Source: a virus
IMG/VR virus record: IMGVR_UViG_3300044492_000297
Coordinates: 1 to 37,360 of that record
Direction: 5' to 3' (one strand)
DNA: 37,360 bases
Shown here in pieces: positions 14,774-23,999 of the stretch. Made by a program: the position numbers and the translations under genes. Position 1 is the first letter of the stretch, and each line of letters opens with the position of its first letter. The notes beneath the pieces are model-generated. The model was not told where the DNA came from. It was given only the letters and a program-made list of their open reading frames with translations, and did no database searches.

Positions 14774-14966
14774 CGGGGTCTCCTCTCGTCGTTTCCAATC
14801 TCGCGACCCGCAACTCCAAGGCCGTCACGAGCTGCATGAGCGGCGACGGAGGAAAGGGCCCCGTCGCGACCGGCCGCTCGTCCCTCGCCTGCGCCGGTCG
14901 CACGCCCGCATCGTTGAGGGCGGCATCAATCGCGTCGCCGTTATTGTTCCACTCCCGTTCAGCCAT
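14760..14966 (-). CDS. Small hypothetical tail-region protein
   Basis: A 68-residue protein starting MAEREWNNNGDAIDAALNDAGV, with GGGTGAG upstream of its ATG at 14966. The middle is Pro/Arg-rich and the C-terminus has a heptad-like helix (LMQLVTALELRVARLETT) that could oligomerise, perhaps as a short coiled coil next to a trimeric fibre. It overlaps the following gene's start by 14 bases and begins just after the end of the 1121-residue hub gene. Confidence 0.5.
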   Translation of the reverse strand: MAEREWNNNGDAIDAALNDAGVRPAQARDERPVATGPFPPSPLMQLVTALELRVARLETTRGDPDVEG

Positions 14967-14969
14967 AAC

Positions 14970-17900
14970 TCACCCGAGCCAGACCGGCACCCACCCGCGT
15001 GCATACGGGCCCGTGGGAGGAATCCCGCCACCACCTCCGGTGTACATGAAGACGCGCATCCAGCCCGACAACTCGTGGCTCCCGAACGGCCCGTTCCAGA
15101 TCGACGGCGGATTTGTCCCTTGCCCGGTCTGGTCCCACGCACCCGGCATGATGTAGAGCTGCCCGCCGAGGAACAGTCGCCCATCGCCGTAAGTCAGCAG
15201 CGTGGCCACGGTCCCGGCGTGATTGGTGACGAGCAACCCGTACGAATTCGCATCGTCAGTATCGGAGGCGATGTTCAGCGTGGCGATACTGTACGGCGCC
15301 GCGCCCATCCCAATATGCCCGCCCGCGCTTCCGTCGATGAGCAACTTGCCGCTCCGCACCGTGAGCCCGCCCGAGCCGTCCCATGCCAAGCGATCTGCAT
15401 TCGGATTGCCGACACGGAACCGTGGCGTGCCGCCGTTATAGTCGAGCCACCAGCCAATCCCTGAGTTGAAGGCCGCCGCGCCCGACCGCATCTGCCCGCC
15501 GGTCCCAATGACAAAATCACCCGTGATGCTGCCGCTCGTCGCCGTGATCGCGCCGCTCAACGATGCGCTGGTCGCGGTCAGGTTGCCCGCGGCATCCAGC
15601 GCCGTGTTCGCCGCCTTCCAGTAGAGGAGGTTGCCGTCGAACACCAGATAATTCGAGCCCGTGGGCGAGTAGCACCAGAACTGCGCCAACCCCACGCCGG
15701 CGTTGTAGCTCAGGACGATGCCCGGCCCCTGCCCGGCGGCCGGATACGCGGGGTTGCCCAACGAAATGTACGGAGACCCGCCGCCAGGCGAAATGACGAC
15801 GACCGGCGTGAACCCGGCCCACCACTGCGCCGTGATGTTGTGCAGTTCAAACGTCGTGTTGCTTGCGCGGAAATACGACCCGCTCGACGCTCGATAGGTG
15901 CCTGCGATCAGCCCGTACTCGTCTGCCACCCCGGTGATTCCGCGCAGATTCCCAAAGCGTGCGCGGACGGTCTCATTCGCCCCGGTCGGCGCATTCGTCC
16001 ACGTCACGACCTGCGCATAGGGCGAATTGGCCCCGTAGGCCCCATCAATCGCGTTGACCTCGTAGTACCCGTTCCCGCTGAATCCGTAGTCGAGCGCCAG
16101 GCTGTCCACGCTGACCAGGCCGCCGCTCATGTTGCCGCCCTCGGCTCCGGTGTTGCGCGTAAAGACCCACGTCTGCGTGCCGTCCGGTTGGTCCGTCCAG
16201 CCGCTCACCGTGCCGATGCACTCCGCGATGTCCAGCACCCCGGCCGCACGCGAAAACCGCCGCAGCATCACGGTATCGCCCGGCTCGAATGCGGCCGTAT
16301 CCGCCATCGACGGCAGGTCCCGCACGCGCAACACGGAGGTCGCGCCCATCCCAGGCACTGAGAAGGGCGCGGCCACCATCGCCACGGACTTGCTGATAAT
16401 CTGCCCGCCCGCCAGCGCCATTTCCAAGTCGGTGATGAACGACTTCGCGTGCATCTCATCGACGAACAGGTACCGGAAGTCGGCGCCGCCCGTCGCATCA
16501 ATGCGCCAGCCCGTCGTTTGCGAGGCATACGTCGGACTGCCGATGAATCCGGTCAGGGTCTGATTCCCGATCAGGGCGAGTTGGCTGCCTGTGAACGTCA
16601 GGTTGCCACTCTCCCCATACGTGTTCGCCACGGTCGCGTAGACGAGGCGATGCAGCGTGGCCGTGTTCGGCAGCAGCAGCGTCGATGTGGCCCAGTTCGT
16701 GCCGTTAGAGCGCACCACGGTGCCGGCCGCTCCGGCTCCGGCAACATAGGTGAGGCCAATCGGCGTCGCATTCCACACGCCCGAGACCACCGTGCCGAGC
16801 CGCGTGATGCTGTTTTGCACGCTCGTCGGCAGGATCGACAGGACTTCGACGTTGCCCACGCCGGCCGTCGCGCGACCAAGGAGCGTCTGCGATGGAATCT
16901 GTTGGAGCTTGACCAGCGTGACGGAGTGGTCGGGAATTGTCGAGTCCGGGGCTGGCGCATCGACGTCGTACCAGAGTTCGAGCGATCCGCCCGGATCGTT
17001 CGGGCCGACGAACACTTCCTCCTGCCCGCCGCCGCCGCTTCCCGGCGGCGCGCCCGTGATCGTCGTGCTCCCGCCGCCCACGCCGGCGATCTCCCGCCAG
17101 GCGTCCAAGTACGATCCCTGATAGATCGGCGAGTCGATCGCTTCGATCGTGTATTGCCAGCACCGATCGCCCTGCGTCGTATCCTGTACGATCGTCAGCG
17201 CGACCGAGGTAATCAGAAAGGTGCCCGCGATCGATCGCGTGGTGGCGAGCGCGATCGTGAGCGCCTGTCCCGGCACGAAGCCATCGGTGTCCGTCATGAT
17301 CGTGGCTTCGCGCGGCGCCTCCTGCGCCTGGGCGAGGAGGCTGTCGGCGATCTCTTCCCCGACCGGGATCGACAGCACATCCGGCCGCGACTCCGCGTAC
17401 TCCACGATCGGCGTGGCGCCCGTGCTCCGCGTGACGGTGAAGGGAAATTGCGCGGTATACGAGATCCACCAATAATCGCCCGCCGCGACCACCGGTTGAT
17501 CGGCCCGCTGATGCATGGCATTCGTGGCGAGATTGACCGTCCACGGCTGATCGTCCACGCCGTAGATGCCGACCGGATACCCGCCGCCGCCTTCGGAGTG
17601 GATCGAGAGCGCGCCAATCATGGAGACAAACGGCGCGTCGAGCGGCCAGATGCGGCGGGCGCCGTCGCCGTAATGCCGCTCGTCGGTGACCGCCGCGGGC
17701 CCCCCCGGTCCGCAGTAGACGACGATCTTGTTGTACGGCGTGCGATCGGAATCCCGCCACACGATCTCGTGGCAATGCGGCGCCGCCTCCGTCATCGCCA
17801 CCGGCGCCGAGAGCGTGGCGGGCACGAACATGCGGAGCCGCTTCGCGGGATCGATCCGCACGACGTACGTGGTGCGGTCCGAGAGCTCCCGCAGCGCATC

Positions 17901-18335
17901 GGCGACGCGCTTGCCGGTCCAGGTGAAGGCGGCGAGCGTGGGCCCGTCCACCTGCGCGGGATCGAGGCTGATGCCGTACTGCGCCAGGTGCTCGACCACG
18001 AGATCGGCGAGGACTTGTTTGAGCGTGACCGCCACGGGATACGCCTTCGTGCTGTAGCACCAATCGGCGTACGTGAACCAATCCCCGACCTCCAGCGTGA
18101 GTTGATACGTGGGATCGTACGGGTTGCGCCCGAGGAAACTCCGCTGGAGAATCAGGCCCCCGAAGAGCGGCGTCACGCCATCGGGCGCGTAGCTGATGAG
18201 CTCCGCGTACCGCGCCGGCATCACATCGCCCACGATAACGGTGGCGCGCGCGCGATCATTGAGGGAGACGGTGGTGGTGAAACTGTCCACCGCGGCCGTC
18301 TGATCCACCCCCCCGACCGTCAGCCGCCAGGCCAT
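14970..18335 (-). CDS. Tail hub / minor tail protein fused to fibre-like region
   Basis: A 1121-residue protein directly after the tape measure gene. The N-terminus (about 1-380) has strand-rich motifs (MAWRLTVGGVDQTAAVDSF, NDRARATVIVGDV, GGLILQRSFLG) and then LKQVLADLVVEHLAQYGI. It resembles the baseplate-hub/gpD-like type found in many siphophages, forming the ring at the tail tip. Beyond a Gly/Ser linker (about 420, GSGGGGQEE), the rest reads as repeated beta-structured fibre modules (GNLTATSASLSGAITATSGSITG near 930-955, and SGGLTVRSGKLLIDGSAGG). No peptidase or lysozyme motif could be seen. It probably connects the tape-measure tip to the fibres. Confidence 0.75.
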   Translation of the reverse strand: MAWRLTVGGVDQTAAVDSFTTTVSLNDRARATVIVGDVMPARYAELISYAPDGVTPLFGGLILQRSFLGRNPYDPTYQLTLEVGDWFTYADWCYSTKAYPVAVTLKQVLADLVVEHLAQYGISLDPAQVDGPTLAAFTWTGKRVADALRELSDRTTYVVRIDPAKRLRMFVPATLSAPVAMTEAAPHCHEIVWRDSDRTPYNKIVVYCGPGGPAAVTDERHYGDGARRIWPLDAPFVSMIGALSIHSEGGGGYPVGIYGVDDQPWTVNLATNAMHQRADQPVVAAGDYWWISYTAQFPFTVTRSTGATPIVEYAESRPDVLSIPVGEEIADSLLAQAQEAPREATIMTDTDGFVPGQALTIALATTRSIAGTFLITSVALTIVQDTTQGDRCWQYTIEAIDSPIYQGSYLDAWREIAGVGGGSTTITGAPPGSGGGGQEEVFVGPNDPGGSLELWYDVDAPAPDSTIPDHSVTLVKLQQIPSQTLLGRATAGVGNVEVLSILPTSVQNSITRLGTVVSGVWNATPIGLTYVAGAGAAGTVVRSNGTNWATSTLLLPNTATLHRLVYATVANTYGESGNLTFTGSQLALIGNQTLTGFIGSPTYASQTTGWRIDATGGADFRYLFVDEMHAKSFITDLEMALAGGQIISKSVAMVAAPFSVPGMGATSVLRVRDLPSMADTAAFEPGDTVMLRRFSRAAGVLDIAECIGTVSGWTDQPDGTQTWVFTRNTGAEGGNMSGGLVSVDSLALDYGFSGNGYYEVNAIDGAYGANSPYAQVVTWTNAPTGANETVRARFGNLRGITGVADEYGLIAGTYRASSGSYFRASNTTFELHNITAQWWAGFTPVVVISPGGGSPYISLGNPAYPAAGQGPGIVLSYNAGVGLAQFWCYSPTGSNYLVFDGNLLYWKAANTALDAAGNLTATSASLSGAITATSGSITGDFVIGTGGQMRSGAAAFNSGIGWWLDYNGGTPRFRVGNPNADRLAWDGSGGLTVRSGKLLIDGSAGGHIGMGAAPYSIATLNIASDTDDANSYGLLVTNHAGTVATLLTYGDGRLFLGGQLYIMPGAWDQTGQGTNPPSIWNGPFGSHELSGWMRVFMYTGGGGGIPPTGPYARGWVPVWLG

Positions 18336-18338
18336 GAT

Positions 18339-21300
18339 CTAGACCCCGGCCAGCGCGAGCGCGCGCGGAATGTACTTGATCTGATTGCGCGCGATTTCCT
18401 TCCCGTCCAAGGTCGAAATCACGGTGATCTGGATCGGCGCGCCGCCGCCCGCGTGCACCGCTTCGCCCTCTGGCGTCACGCGCTCTCGGCCGTGGAGCGT
18501 CACCGGCGTCCCGCTGCCCCAATCCACGTACTGGCCGTGCGTCCCGCCCTGGAGCCCGATCTCCGGCGGCGGCGCCGGCGTCGGCGTCCGATAGTTGTAG
18601 GGCTTGGACGGATCGTCCGACCGGTAGTCATACTCCACCGGAATCGTAACCGGGTGCTTCGCGAACTCATCCTGGACGCCCTGCGCCCCCTTCTGCGCGG
18701 CCGCCGGCAAGCCGTCCGCCAGGAGATTCCGGATCTCCTTCAGCACATCCACCACCGCCGTCAACGCTTTGTCCTCGATGTCCTTGAACGCGACCGCGTT
18801 TAAATCCTGCACCTTCTCGCCGTTCTCATCGACGAGCAGGCCCATGGCGATCAGTTGGTCCATGTAGGGCTTGAGGGTGTCCGGCAGCGCGACGCCGTTC
18901 TTTTTCGCCTCTTGGTACAGCGTGGAGAGCTCATCGCTCATCCCCTGGAGCACGCCGGGCATGTCCGCGCCCACGTCCGCGAACGCCTGGAGATCACGCG
19001 CGTAGCCGAGCGCAATGTCGCCGAGCTTGGCGGATTGGAATTGGGTGCCCAGGTTCGAGAGATCGATGCCGAGATTCTGGGCCCGCTGCTGCAACGACTG
19101 CCAGCTGGGGTCCTTCGTCATGTCGGTGAGCGCCTGCTTCATGTCCGCGGAGAGCCCGCTGGATTTGAGGAGCGCGTCGATCATGGGCTGCAGCGCTTTG
19201 GGCGCCACGCCGCCAAACGTCTGGAGCGCGCCGGAGAGTTTCCCGACGTTCGCGGTGAGTTGCTGCTGCTTCGCCGCCGCCTGATCGAACGCCCGGCCGA
19301 TGTCCCCGATCACCTGCTGCGCGCCTTGTTCGTCTTTCTTGCCCACGCCCGTGAGGCGCTTCCACATCTGTTCGCCTTCGGCGCCGAGCGTGGCGAGTTT
19401 GTCGTGGAGCGTGTCAAACCCGCCCTGGGAGTCCGCGAAGGCCACGGCCGCATCGCGGCCTTTGTGGCTGAAGGCTTTATCGATCATCCCGCCCACCGCG
19501 GCGCCAATGATCGGGCCCACGATCGGGATCGCGTTCCCCGCGAGCCCGCCGATCGCTTTGCCCAGGCCGCCGCCGATCGCTTTACTGAGGATCGGGCCCA
19601 CCGCTTTGCCCGCCTGCGCGCCCACCGTCGATCCCACCGTGGCGCCGATCGATTGCGCCACGTTCCCGCCGCCCTGGAACGCGCGCTGGATCGATTGCGG
19701 CACCTGGGCCACCAGATCGGCACCGAGGGTGGCGCCAAACGAGGCCGTATCCACCAGCGGTTTAAGTTTCACGGCGGGCAGCTTGCCCAGGGTTTTGGCC
19801 AGCGCCTTTTGATCTCCGGCCTGCGTGAACACCTGCCCGAGTTTGTCCGCCTCTTTATCGAGCGCCGCGGCCTCCTGCCAATTCGCGCGCAGCGCGGGCG
19901 TGAGATCCTGCGACACGCCCAGGAACGCTTTCATGGCATCTTTGGCGGATTGCGTGGAGGCGTGGAGCAGCAGATATTGATAATGAATATCCGCGAGCGC
20001 CGGCGGCACCTGGAACCCCTGGATCAGCCAGTCGTTAATCTGTTTCCCGTACTGGATCAGGCTGTCTTTGGCGAGGCCGCCGGAGGCCGCGGCCGCCTGC
20101 ACCGCGGCGGCCATTTCTTTGATCTTGTCCGTCACGCCGCCCACGCTGATCGCCCGGCCCAGTTTCGCCACGGCCTCCGCGTGATCCTCCGCCGCCTTCT
20201 GCGCCTTCTTCTGTTCCTTCGTGAGTTCCGCGGTGGCGCCCGTGTGCGTGCCCGTGGCGGCGGCGGCCCTGCCGGTGGCCGCGGCGGCGGCCGTGGTGGT
20301 GGTGGCCGCGGCCGCCGTGGTGCCGTTCAGCGTGTTGTACGCGGCGGCCGCCTCCGTCGCGTTCTGTTTCAGGCGCGCGATCTCCGCGTTCAATTTGATC
20401 GAGGCGTCCAGGATGTCTTTGGGCGCGGTGAGCGGTTCCAGCCGCGCGTCTGTTTTCCCGCCAAACCCGATCCGCACGGGCTTCACGGCCTTGCCCTGGA
20501 GCACCTGCTGCTGGCGCGCCTCCGCGGCCTTCACCGCCGCCTCCGCGGCGTCCAGTTTCGTTTTCGCCTGGGCGATCGCTTCCCGGAGGAGATCCTGCCG
20601 CGCCTTCAGCTGCTCCCGCAGCGCCGCGGTGAGCGTGTCCGATCCCTGCTGCTGCTGTTTGAAGGCGTCCACGGTGAGGCCGCTCGATTCCGCGAGCAGC
20701 CGCGTGGCGGTGTCGAGATCCTTCGTTTCCTTCGCGGTCAGGTTTTGTTTGTGGGCCAGCGCGTCATAGGTTTTGAGCGCCTCATCCAGCGCCTGCGTTT
20801 GATCGCGGTACCGCGCCGTGTTCGTGCGGATCTCCCGTTCGGCGGCCGTCTCCGCGGTCGCCACCAAATAGATCGCGCCCGCGAGCAGGCCGAGGGCGGC
20901 GACGACCGCGACGATCGGATTGGCCGCGAGGAAGGTCATCGTGGCCCCGAAGGCCTCGGCCGCAATCCCGCCCGTCTTGAAGGCGCCCACCAGCGTGCCC
21001 AGGCCCGTGCTCATCGCGCCGAACGCGATCAGCGCCGGGCCCACCGCCGCGGCCAGCGCCGCGAAGGCCACGATGCTGACCTGCAGGCCGGCCGGCAAGT
21101 CGGTAAACGCTTTCACGAGACTCTCGAGGATCGGGACGGCCCCATCGAGCGCGTTCACCAGGGTCTTGACCACGGGCAGCAGCGCCTGGCCGATCGAGAT
21201 CCCCACGTCCTTGATCCGATTCCAGAGGATCGTCAATTGCGCGGCCGTCGTCTCGTACCGCTTCTGCGTCTCGTTCTGGAGCGCGTTGTTGGCCTGCCAG

Positions 21301-22295
21301 GCGGCATTCGCATTGGTGAGATCGGTGCGGAGGAGATCGCCGGCGCCCGCGAGGCGCAGCATCGTGTCCTTGAGAATGATGTTCTTCCCGATCAGCGGTT
21401 CGAGCGTGGCGCTGAGATTGCCGCCCGCGCCCTGGAGCTTCTGCAGGCCTTCGACGAAACTCGTGACGGCGCCCGCCGCGTCGGTCTCGAACGCGCGCTG
21501 GAATTCGGCGGCACTGACGCCGGCCACTTTCGCGAACCCGGTGAGCGCCTTCCCGCCCTTGTCGACGGCGTCGTTCATCTTCAGCAGCACGCGGCTCATC
21601 GCGCTGCCACCCGCTTCCGCGTTGATCCCGACACTGGCCATCGTCGAGGAGAAGGCCAGGACTTGCGCCTCGGTCAGGCCGACGGCATGCCCCGCGCCCG
21701 CGATGCGCGCGGCCATCTCCACGATCTCCTTCTCCGTGGAGGCGCCGGCGTTGCCGAGCGCGACGAGCGTCGACGCGAACCGATCGGTGTCTTGCCCCGC
21801 GGCGCCGAAGATGTTTTGAATCCGCGCGATGGAGTTCGCGGCTTCGTCGGCGGTGAGATTGGTCGCCGTCCCGAGGCCCGCCATCACCTCCACAAATTGC
21901 TTGAGCTGCTCTTTCGGAATCCCGAGGGCCCCGGCGCTCTCGCCGAGCGCGTTCAGGGCGTTCACATCGACGGGGATCGTCTTGGCGAGATCGCGGAATT
22001 GCTGGGAGAGCTGGGCGAACTCGGCTTCGCTCGCGTTCACCGTCTTGCGGACGCCGGCAAAAGAGGCTTCAAAGTCGATCGCGAGTTTCGCGGTGGCGGC
22101 CCCCAACGCCGCGAGGGGGGCCGTGATGCCGACCGTCAGGGTGCGGCCGACCTTCTCCGCTTCGGCCCCGACCTTCTTCAGATCGCGCGACCAGGCCGCG
22201 GCCGAATCCGAGGCGCGCCGCATCGCTTTGTCGAATTCAGCGGTGTCCGCGACGAGCAGCGCGCGCAGCAGTCCGACGACGGCACTATTGGCCAC
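18339..22295 (-). CDS. TP901-family tape measure protein
   Basis: The start is taken as GTG at 22295 because GGAGGGAA lies six bases upstream; the longer frame to 22334 overlaps the chaperone gene. This gives 1318 residues. About residues 65-270 are the TP901 core (FEASFAGVRKTVNASEAEF, LAGLGTATNLTADEAA, ALGNAGASTEKEI, AGHAVGLTEAQVLAF). Two long hydrophobic helices occur near 400-440 (VSIVAFAALAAAVGPALIAFG) and 455-480 (IVAVVAALGLLAGAIYLVAT), with a third Gly-rich one near 920-960 (KAIGGLAGNAIPIVGPIIGA). An Ala/Thr linker lies near 640-680. It sets tail length and probably helps DNA entry. No lytic domain is visible. Confidence 0.9.
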   Translation of the reverse strand: MANSAVVGLLRALLVADTAEFDKAMRRASDSAAAWSRDLKKVGAEAEKVGRTLTVGITAPLAALGAATAKLAIDFEASFAGVRKTVNASEAEFAQLSQQFRDLAKTIPVDVNALNALGESAGALGIPKEQLKQFVEVMAGLGTATNLTADEAANSIARIQNIFGAAGQDTDRFASTLVALGNAGASTEKEIVEMAARIAGAGHAVGLTEAQVLAFSSTMASVGINAEAGGSAMSRVLLKMNDAVDKGGKALTGFAKVAGVSAAEFQRAFETDAAGAVTSFVEGLQKLQGAGGNLSATLEPLIGKNIILKDTMLRLAGAGDLLRTDLTNANAAWQANNALQNETQKRYETTAAQLTILWNRIKDVGISIGQALLPVVKTLVNALDGAVPILESLVKAFTDLPAGLQVSIVAFAALAAAVGPALIAFGAMSTGLGTLVGAFKTGGIAAEAFGATMTFLAANPIVAVVAALGLLAGAIYLVATAETAAEREIRTNTARYRDQTQALDEALKTYDALAHKQNLTAKETKDLDTATRLLAESSGLTVDAFKQQQQGSDTLTAALREQLKARQDLLREAIAQAKTKLDAAEAAVKAAEARQQQVLQGKAVKPVRIGFGGKTDARLEPLTAPKDILDASIKLNAEIARLKQNATEAAAAYNTLNGTTAAAATTTTAAAAATGRAAAATGTHTGATAELTKEQKKAQKAAEDHAEAVAKLGRAISVGGVTDKIKEMAAAVQAAAASGGLAKDSLIQYGKQINDWLIQGFQVPPALADIHYQYLLLHASTQSAKDAMKAFLGVSQDLTPALRANWQEAAALDKEADKLGQVFTQAGDQKALAKTLGKLPAVKLKPLVDTASFGATLGADLVAQVPQSIQRAFQGGGNVAQSIGATVGSTVGAQAGKAVGPILSKAIGGGLGKAIGGLAGNAIPIVGPIIGAAVGGMIDKAFSHKGRDAAVAFADSQGGFDTLHDKLATLGAEGEQMWKRLTGVGKKDEQGAQQVIGDIGRAFDQAAAKQQQLTANVGKLSGALQTFGGVAPKALQPMIDALLKSSGLSADMKQALTDMTKDPSWQSLQQRAQNLGIDLSNLGTQFQSAKLGDIALGYARDLQAFADVGADMPGVLQGMSDELSTLYQEAKKNGVALPDTLKPYMDQLIAMGLLVDENGEKVQDLNAVAFKDIEDKALTAVVDVLKEIRNLLADGLPAAAQKGAQGVQDEFAKHPVTIPVEYDYRSDDPSKPYNYRTPTPAPPPEIGLQGGTHGQYVDWGSGTPVTLHGRERVTPEGEAVHAGGGAPIQITVISTLDGKEIARNQIKYIPRALALAGV

Positions 22296-23036
22296 GGTTC
22301 CCTCCGTCTCCCCGCGGCCGTAGCGGGATCCCATACTGCGCGCTGAGCACGGACAAGGCCCCTCGCATTTTCGCCACCTTCCCCGCGGCCGTCTCGGGTC
22401 CCGGCTCGGCGGTGACCAGATACGGCTGGAGCGGCGGCACGCGCTTCTTGTTCATCGCCGTCGCCCAGATGGAGACCGCCAGGTGCGCCAGGCGCGCGTC
22501 CCGGTTGGCTTGATTCCGGCGCCGCGCATTCTCCGCCGCGAATTCGCGATAGAGCTCCCGCGGCGTCAGCGCCCAGAACAGATCCGGACTCAGGCCAATT
22601 TCTCGCGCCTGGAGGTAGAGCGCGTGCCAGTCGTAGAAATCGTGCCCGCCGCCAGCGGGGACGGCGTCCGCGCGTGCGCGTTCGTTTTTTTTAACGCCCC
22701 CTGATCCCGCGCGTCCGGCGTCGTGGCCGTCATCATCTCGGTGATGAGCGCGACCACTTGCGGGATCGCCTGGAGCCCGCCCAGCCGGTCGATGATCGTG
22801 TCGGCGCCCGCCTGGGTGACCTCCGGGTGATGGCGCTGGAGCGCGCCCCAGACCATCACGCTGAGGTATTCGATATCCCCATTTGTCGCGCCTTGCACGA
22901 CCTCCCAGAGCGTCACGCGGTGCGCCGGCGTGCTGACCGCCGCCTGAATCGCCCGGAGGCCCCCCATCCCGAGCGCCAGGCGATAGCGCGTCTCGCCGAC
23001 GTCGAGATCCACTTCGCCGCGTTCGGGATTCGCCAT
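22285..23036 (-). CDS. Tail assembly chaperone, long G-T form made by -1 frameshift
   Basis: Ribosomes that slip -1 at the A-AAA-AAA heptamer (22692-22686) leave the short frame after its two lysine codons and continue in the second frame to the stop at 22285. This gives about 250 residues. The added domain begins KNERARADAVPAGG and includes HDFYDWHALYLQAREIGLSPDLFWALTPRELYREF, typical of the T-type half of tail chaperones (a W...L..R-G.sp..FW.LTP pattern). It overlaps the tape measure start by 11 bases. It probably escorts the tape measure and recruits tube protein, as G/GT does in lambda-like phages. The frameshift is inferred. Confidence 0.8.
22590..23036 (-). CDS. Tail assembly chaperone, short G form
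   Basis: The ATG at 23036 sits in a TAATG overlap with the tube gene. The product is 148 residues. MANPERGEVDLDVGETRYRLALGMGGLRAIQ and ALQRHHPEVTQAGADTIID are typical of the G-type or GTA-like chaperone. The frame ends at 22590, after about 34 residues beyond the slip site that look random (THARTPSPLAAGTISTT), consistent with the usual short product. Upstream in-frame codons lie inside the tube gene and are not used. Confidence 0.8.
   Translation of the reverse strand: MANPERGEVDLDVGETRYRLALGMGGLRAIQAAVSTPAHRVTLWEVVQGATNGDIEYLSVMVWGALQRHHPEVTQAGADTIIDRLGGLQAIPQVVALITEMMTATTPDARDQGALKKTNAHARTPSPLAAGTISTTGTRSTSRREKLA
22686..22692 (-). promoter_or_regulatory. Programmed -1 ribosomal frameshift heptamer
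   Basis: On the minus strand the chaperone frame reads TTA AAA AAA ACG. The last A of TTA with the two AAA codons form the classical X-XXY-YYZ heptamer A-AAA-AAA, within eight consecutive A. After a one-base slip the reading continues AAC GAA CGC, the open frame of the T domain. This octamer stands out in very GC-rich DNA, which supports selection for its retention. Confidence 0.8.
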
Positions 23037-23530
23037 TACGGCAGATCCGCGGAGAAGTCGCCGAGCGGCGTGATCTCGGCGGTGAAGGGCACCTTGGCAT
23101 CGCCCGAGATTTCCCCCGGCTGGAATTTCGTGACCACGCCACGGAAGGGCCACTCGGTGCCGGGCGATCCGTCCGTGAGCACGATCTTGAAATTGGCTTC
23201 CTTGCGGGTGCGCCAGAGATAAATCAGCCCGCCATCGGTGAAGCCATCGCCGCCGGCGTTCGACTGGGATCCATGCGTCGGCCGCCAGTTGCCCGCCAGC
23301 GCAAACGCGCCGGAGTCGCGCAAGCCGGCGAGCTTCTCGCGGTGCGCCTCGGGGCTCCGCAGATGCGTCTTCTCGATCACGTCGGTGCTCATTTCGCCAG
23401 GCGTGATCGATTCCAGATCCGCGATCGCCGCGAACCCTTCGGGCGACGCGCCGCCCTGCCCCACGAGCAGCTGCACGCCGTAGCCGGTGAACGCTTCACC
23501 GGGATAGTAGGTATCGGTGACATCAGACAT
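23036..23530 (-). CDS. Major tail tube protein
   Basis: A 164-residue protein. An ideal AGAGGAGG site precedes the ATG at 23530. It has a siphovirus tube pattern: PGEAFTGYGVQLLVGQGGASPEGFAAIADLESITPGEMS, then EKTHLRSPEAHREKLAGLRDSG, and a C-terminal strand VPFTAEITPLGDFS. The region with FKIVLTDGSPGTEWPFRGVVTKFQPGEIS is typical of tube beta sheets. It polymerises into the tail around the tape measure protein. It is placed directly upstream of the chaperone pair, as expected, with the stop and the next start sharing bases (TAATG). Confidence 0.85.
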   Translation of the reverse strand: MSDVTDTYYPGEAFTGYGVQLLVGQGGASPEGFAAIADLESITPGEMSTDVIEKTHLRSPEAHREKLAGLRDSGAFALAGNWRPTHGSQSNAGGDGFTDGGLIYLWRTRKEANFKIVLTDGSPGTEWPFRGVVTKFQPGEISGDAKVPFTAEITPLGDFSADLP

Positions 23531-23554
23531 GATCGCCTCCTCTTACACCTGAAC

Positions 23555-23995
23555 TCATTGCCCTGCGTGAAACCACACGATGAAATCCTGTTCAATCCGG
23601 ACGAATTGCGTCTCGGCGTCGTACCGCTCCCGCTGGTCGTCGGCGAGAATCCCGGTGATCGGAACCCCGGAGATCTCGCCCCGAAAGCCTGCCAAGCCGG
23701 AGGCCGAGCCGCTCTCCAACGATCCGCGGACCGCGTGCGCGAGCGCCTGCGCGCGCGCATACGGGTCGCCGTGAGAGCCCGCCTCGACCGCATCGATCTG
23801 GACGCGCGATCGGAGAATCTCCACGACGCCGCGCAGGTGCATCATCGAGACGCGATCGATCTCCTGCAGGCGGAGCGCGGGCGCGGTCACACTCTGCGGA
23901 AACGTGAGCGCATAAATCCGCGTGCCGACCATGTCGGTCACGGCCGGGATCGACAACAGACGATCGCGGAGCGCTTCGATCAGCGGCACGGCCAT
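23555..23995 (-). CDS. DUF3168-like tail completion / terminator protein
   Basis: The ATG at 23995 gives 146 residues; the longer frame overlaps the upstream gene out of frame. The pattern MAVPLIEALRDRLLSIPAVTDMVGTRIYALTFPQSVTAPALRLQEID, with GVVEILRSRVQIDAVEAGSHGDPYARAQALAHAVRGSLE, is the DUF3168 family. Its members cap the tail end joined to the head in lambda-like siphophages (gpU-type role). The position after the gp10-like protein and before the tube gene agrees. Confidence 0.85.
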   Translation of the reverse strand: MAVPLIEALRDRLLSIPAVTDMVGTRIYALTFPQSVTAPALRLQEIDRVSMMHLRGVVEILRSRVQIDAVEAGSHGDPYARAQALAHAVRGSLESGSASGLAGFRGEISGVPITGILADDQRERYDAETQFVRIEQDFIVWFHAGQ

Positions 23996-23999
23996 CGCG

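Noticed and set aside
16449-18803. Long plus-strand frame (784 codons) opposite the hub gene
   Set aside because: It is Arg/His-rich, lacks a recognisable domain and lies antisense to the well-supported hub and tape measure genes; long antisense frames are expected in GC-rich DNA.
18855-22346. 1163-codon plus-strand frame opposite the tape measure gene
   Set aside because: Composition is Arg/Gly/His-rich with no domain; it is a shadow of the TP901 tape measure.
23037-23142. Upstream extension of the second chaperone frame as a separate start
   Set aside because: This part is a Arg/Ser-rich out-of-frame reading of the tube and chaperone genes; the T domain is best reached by frameshift.
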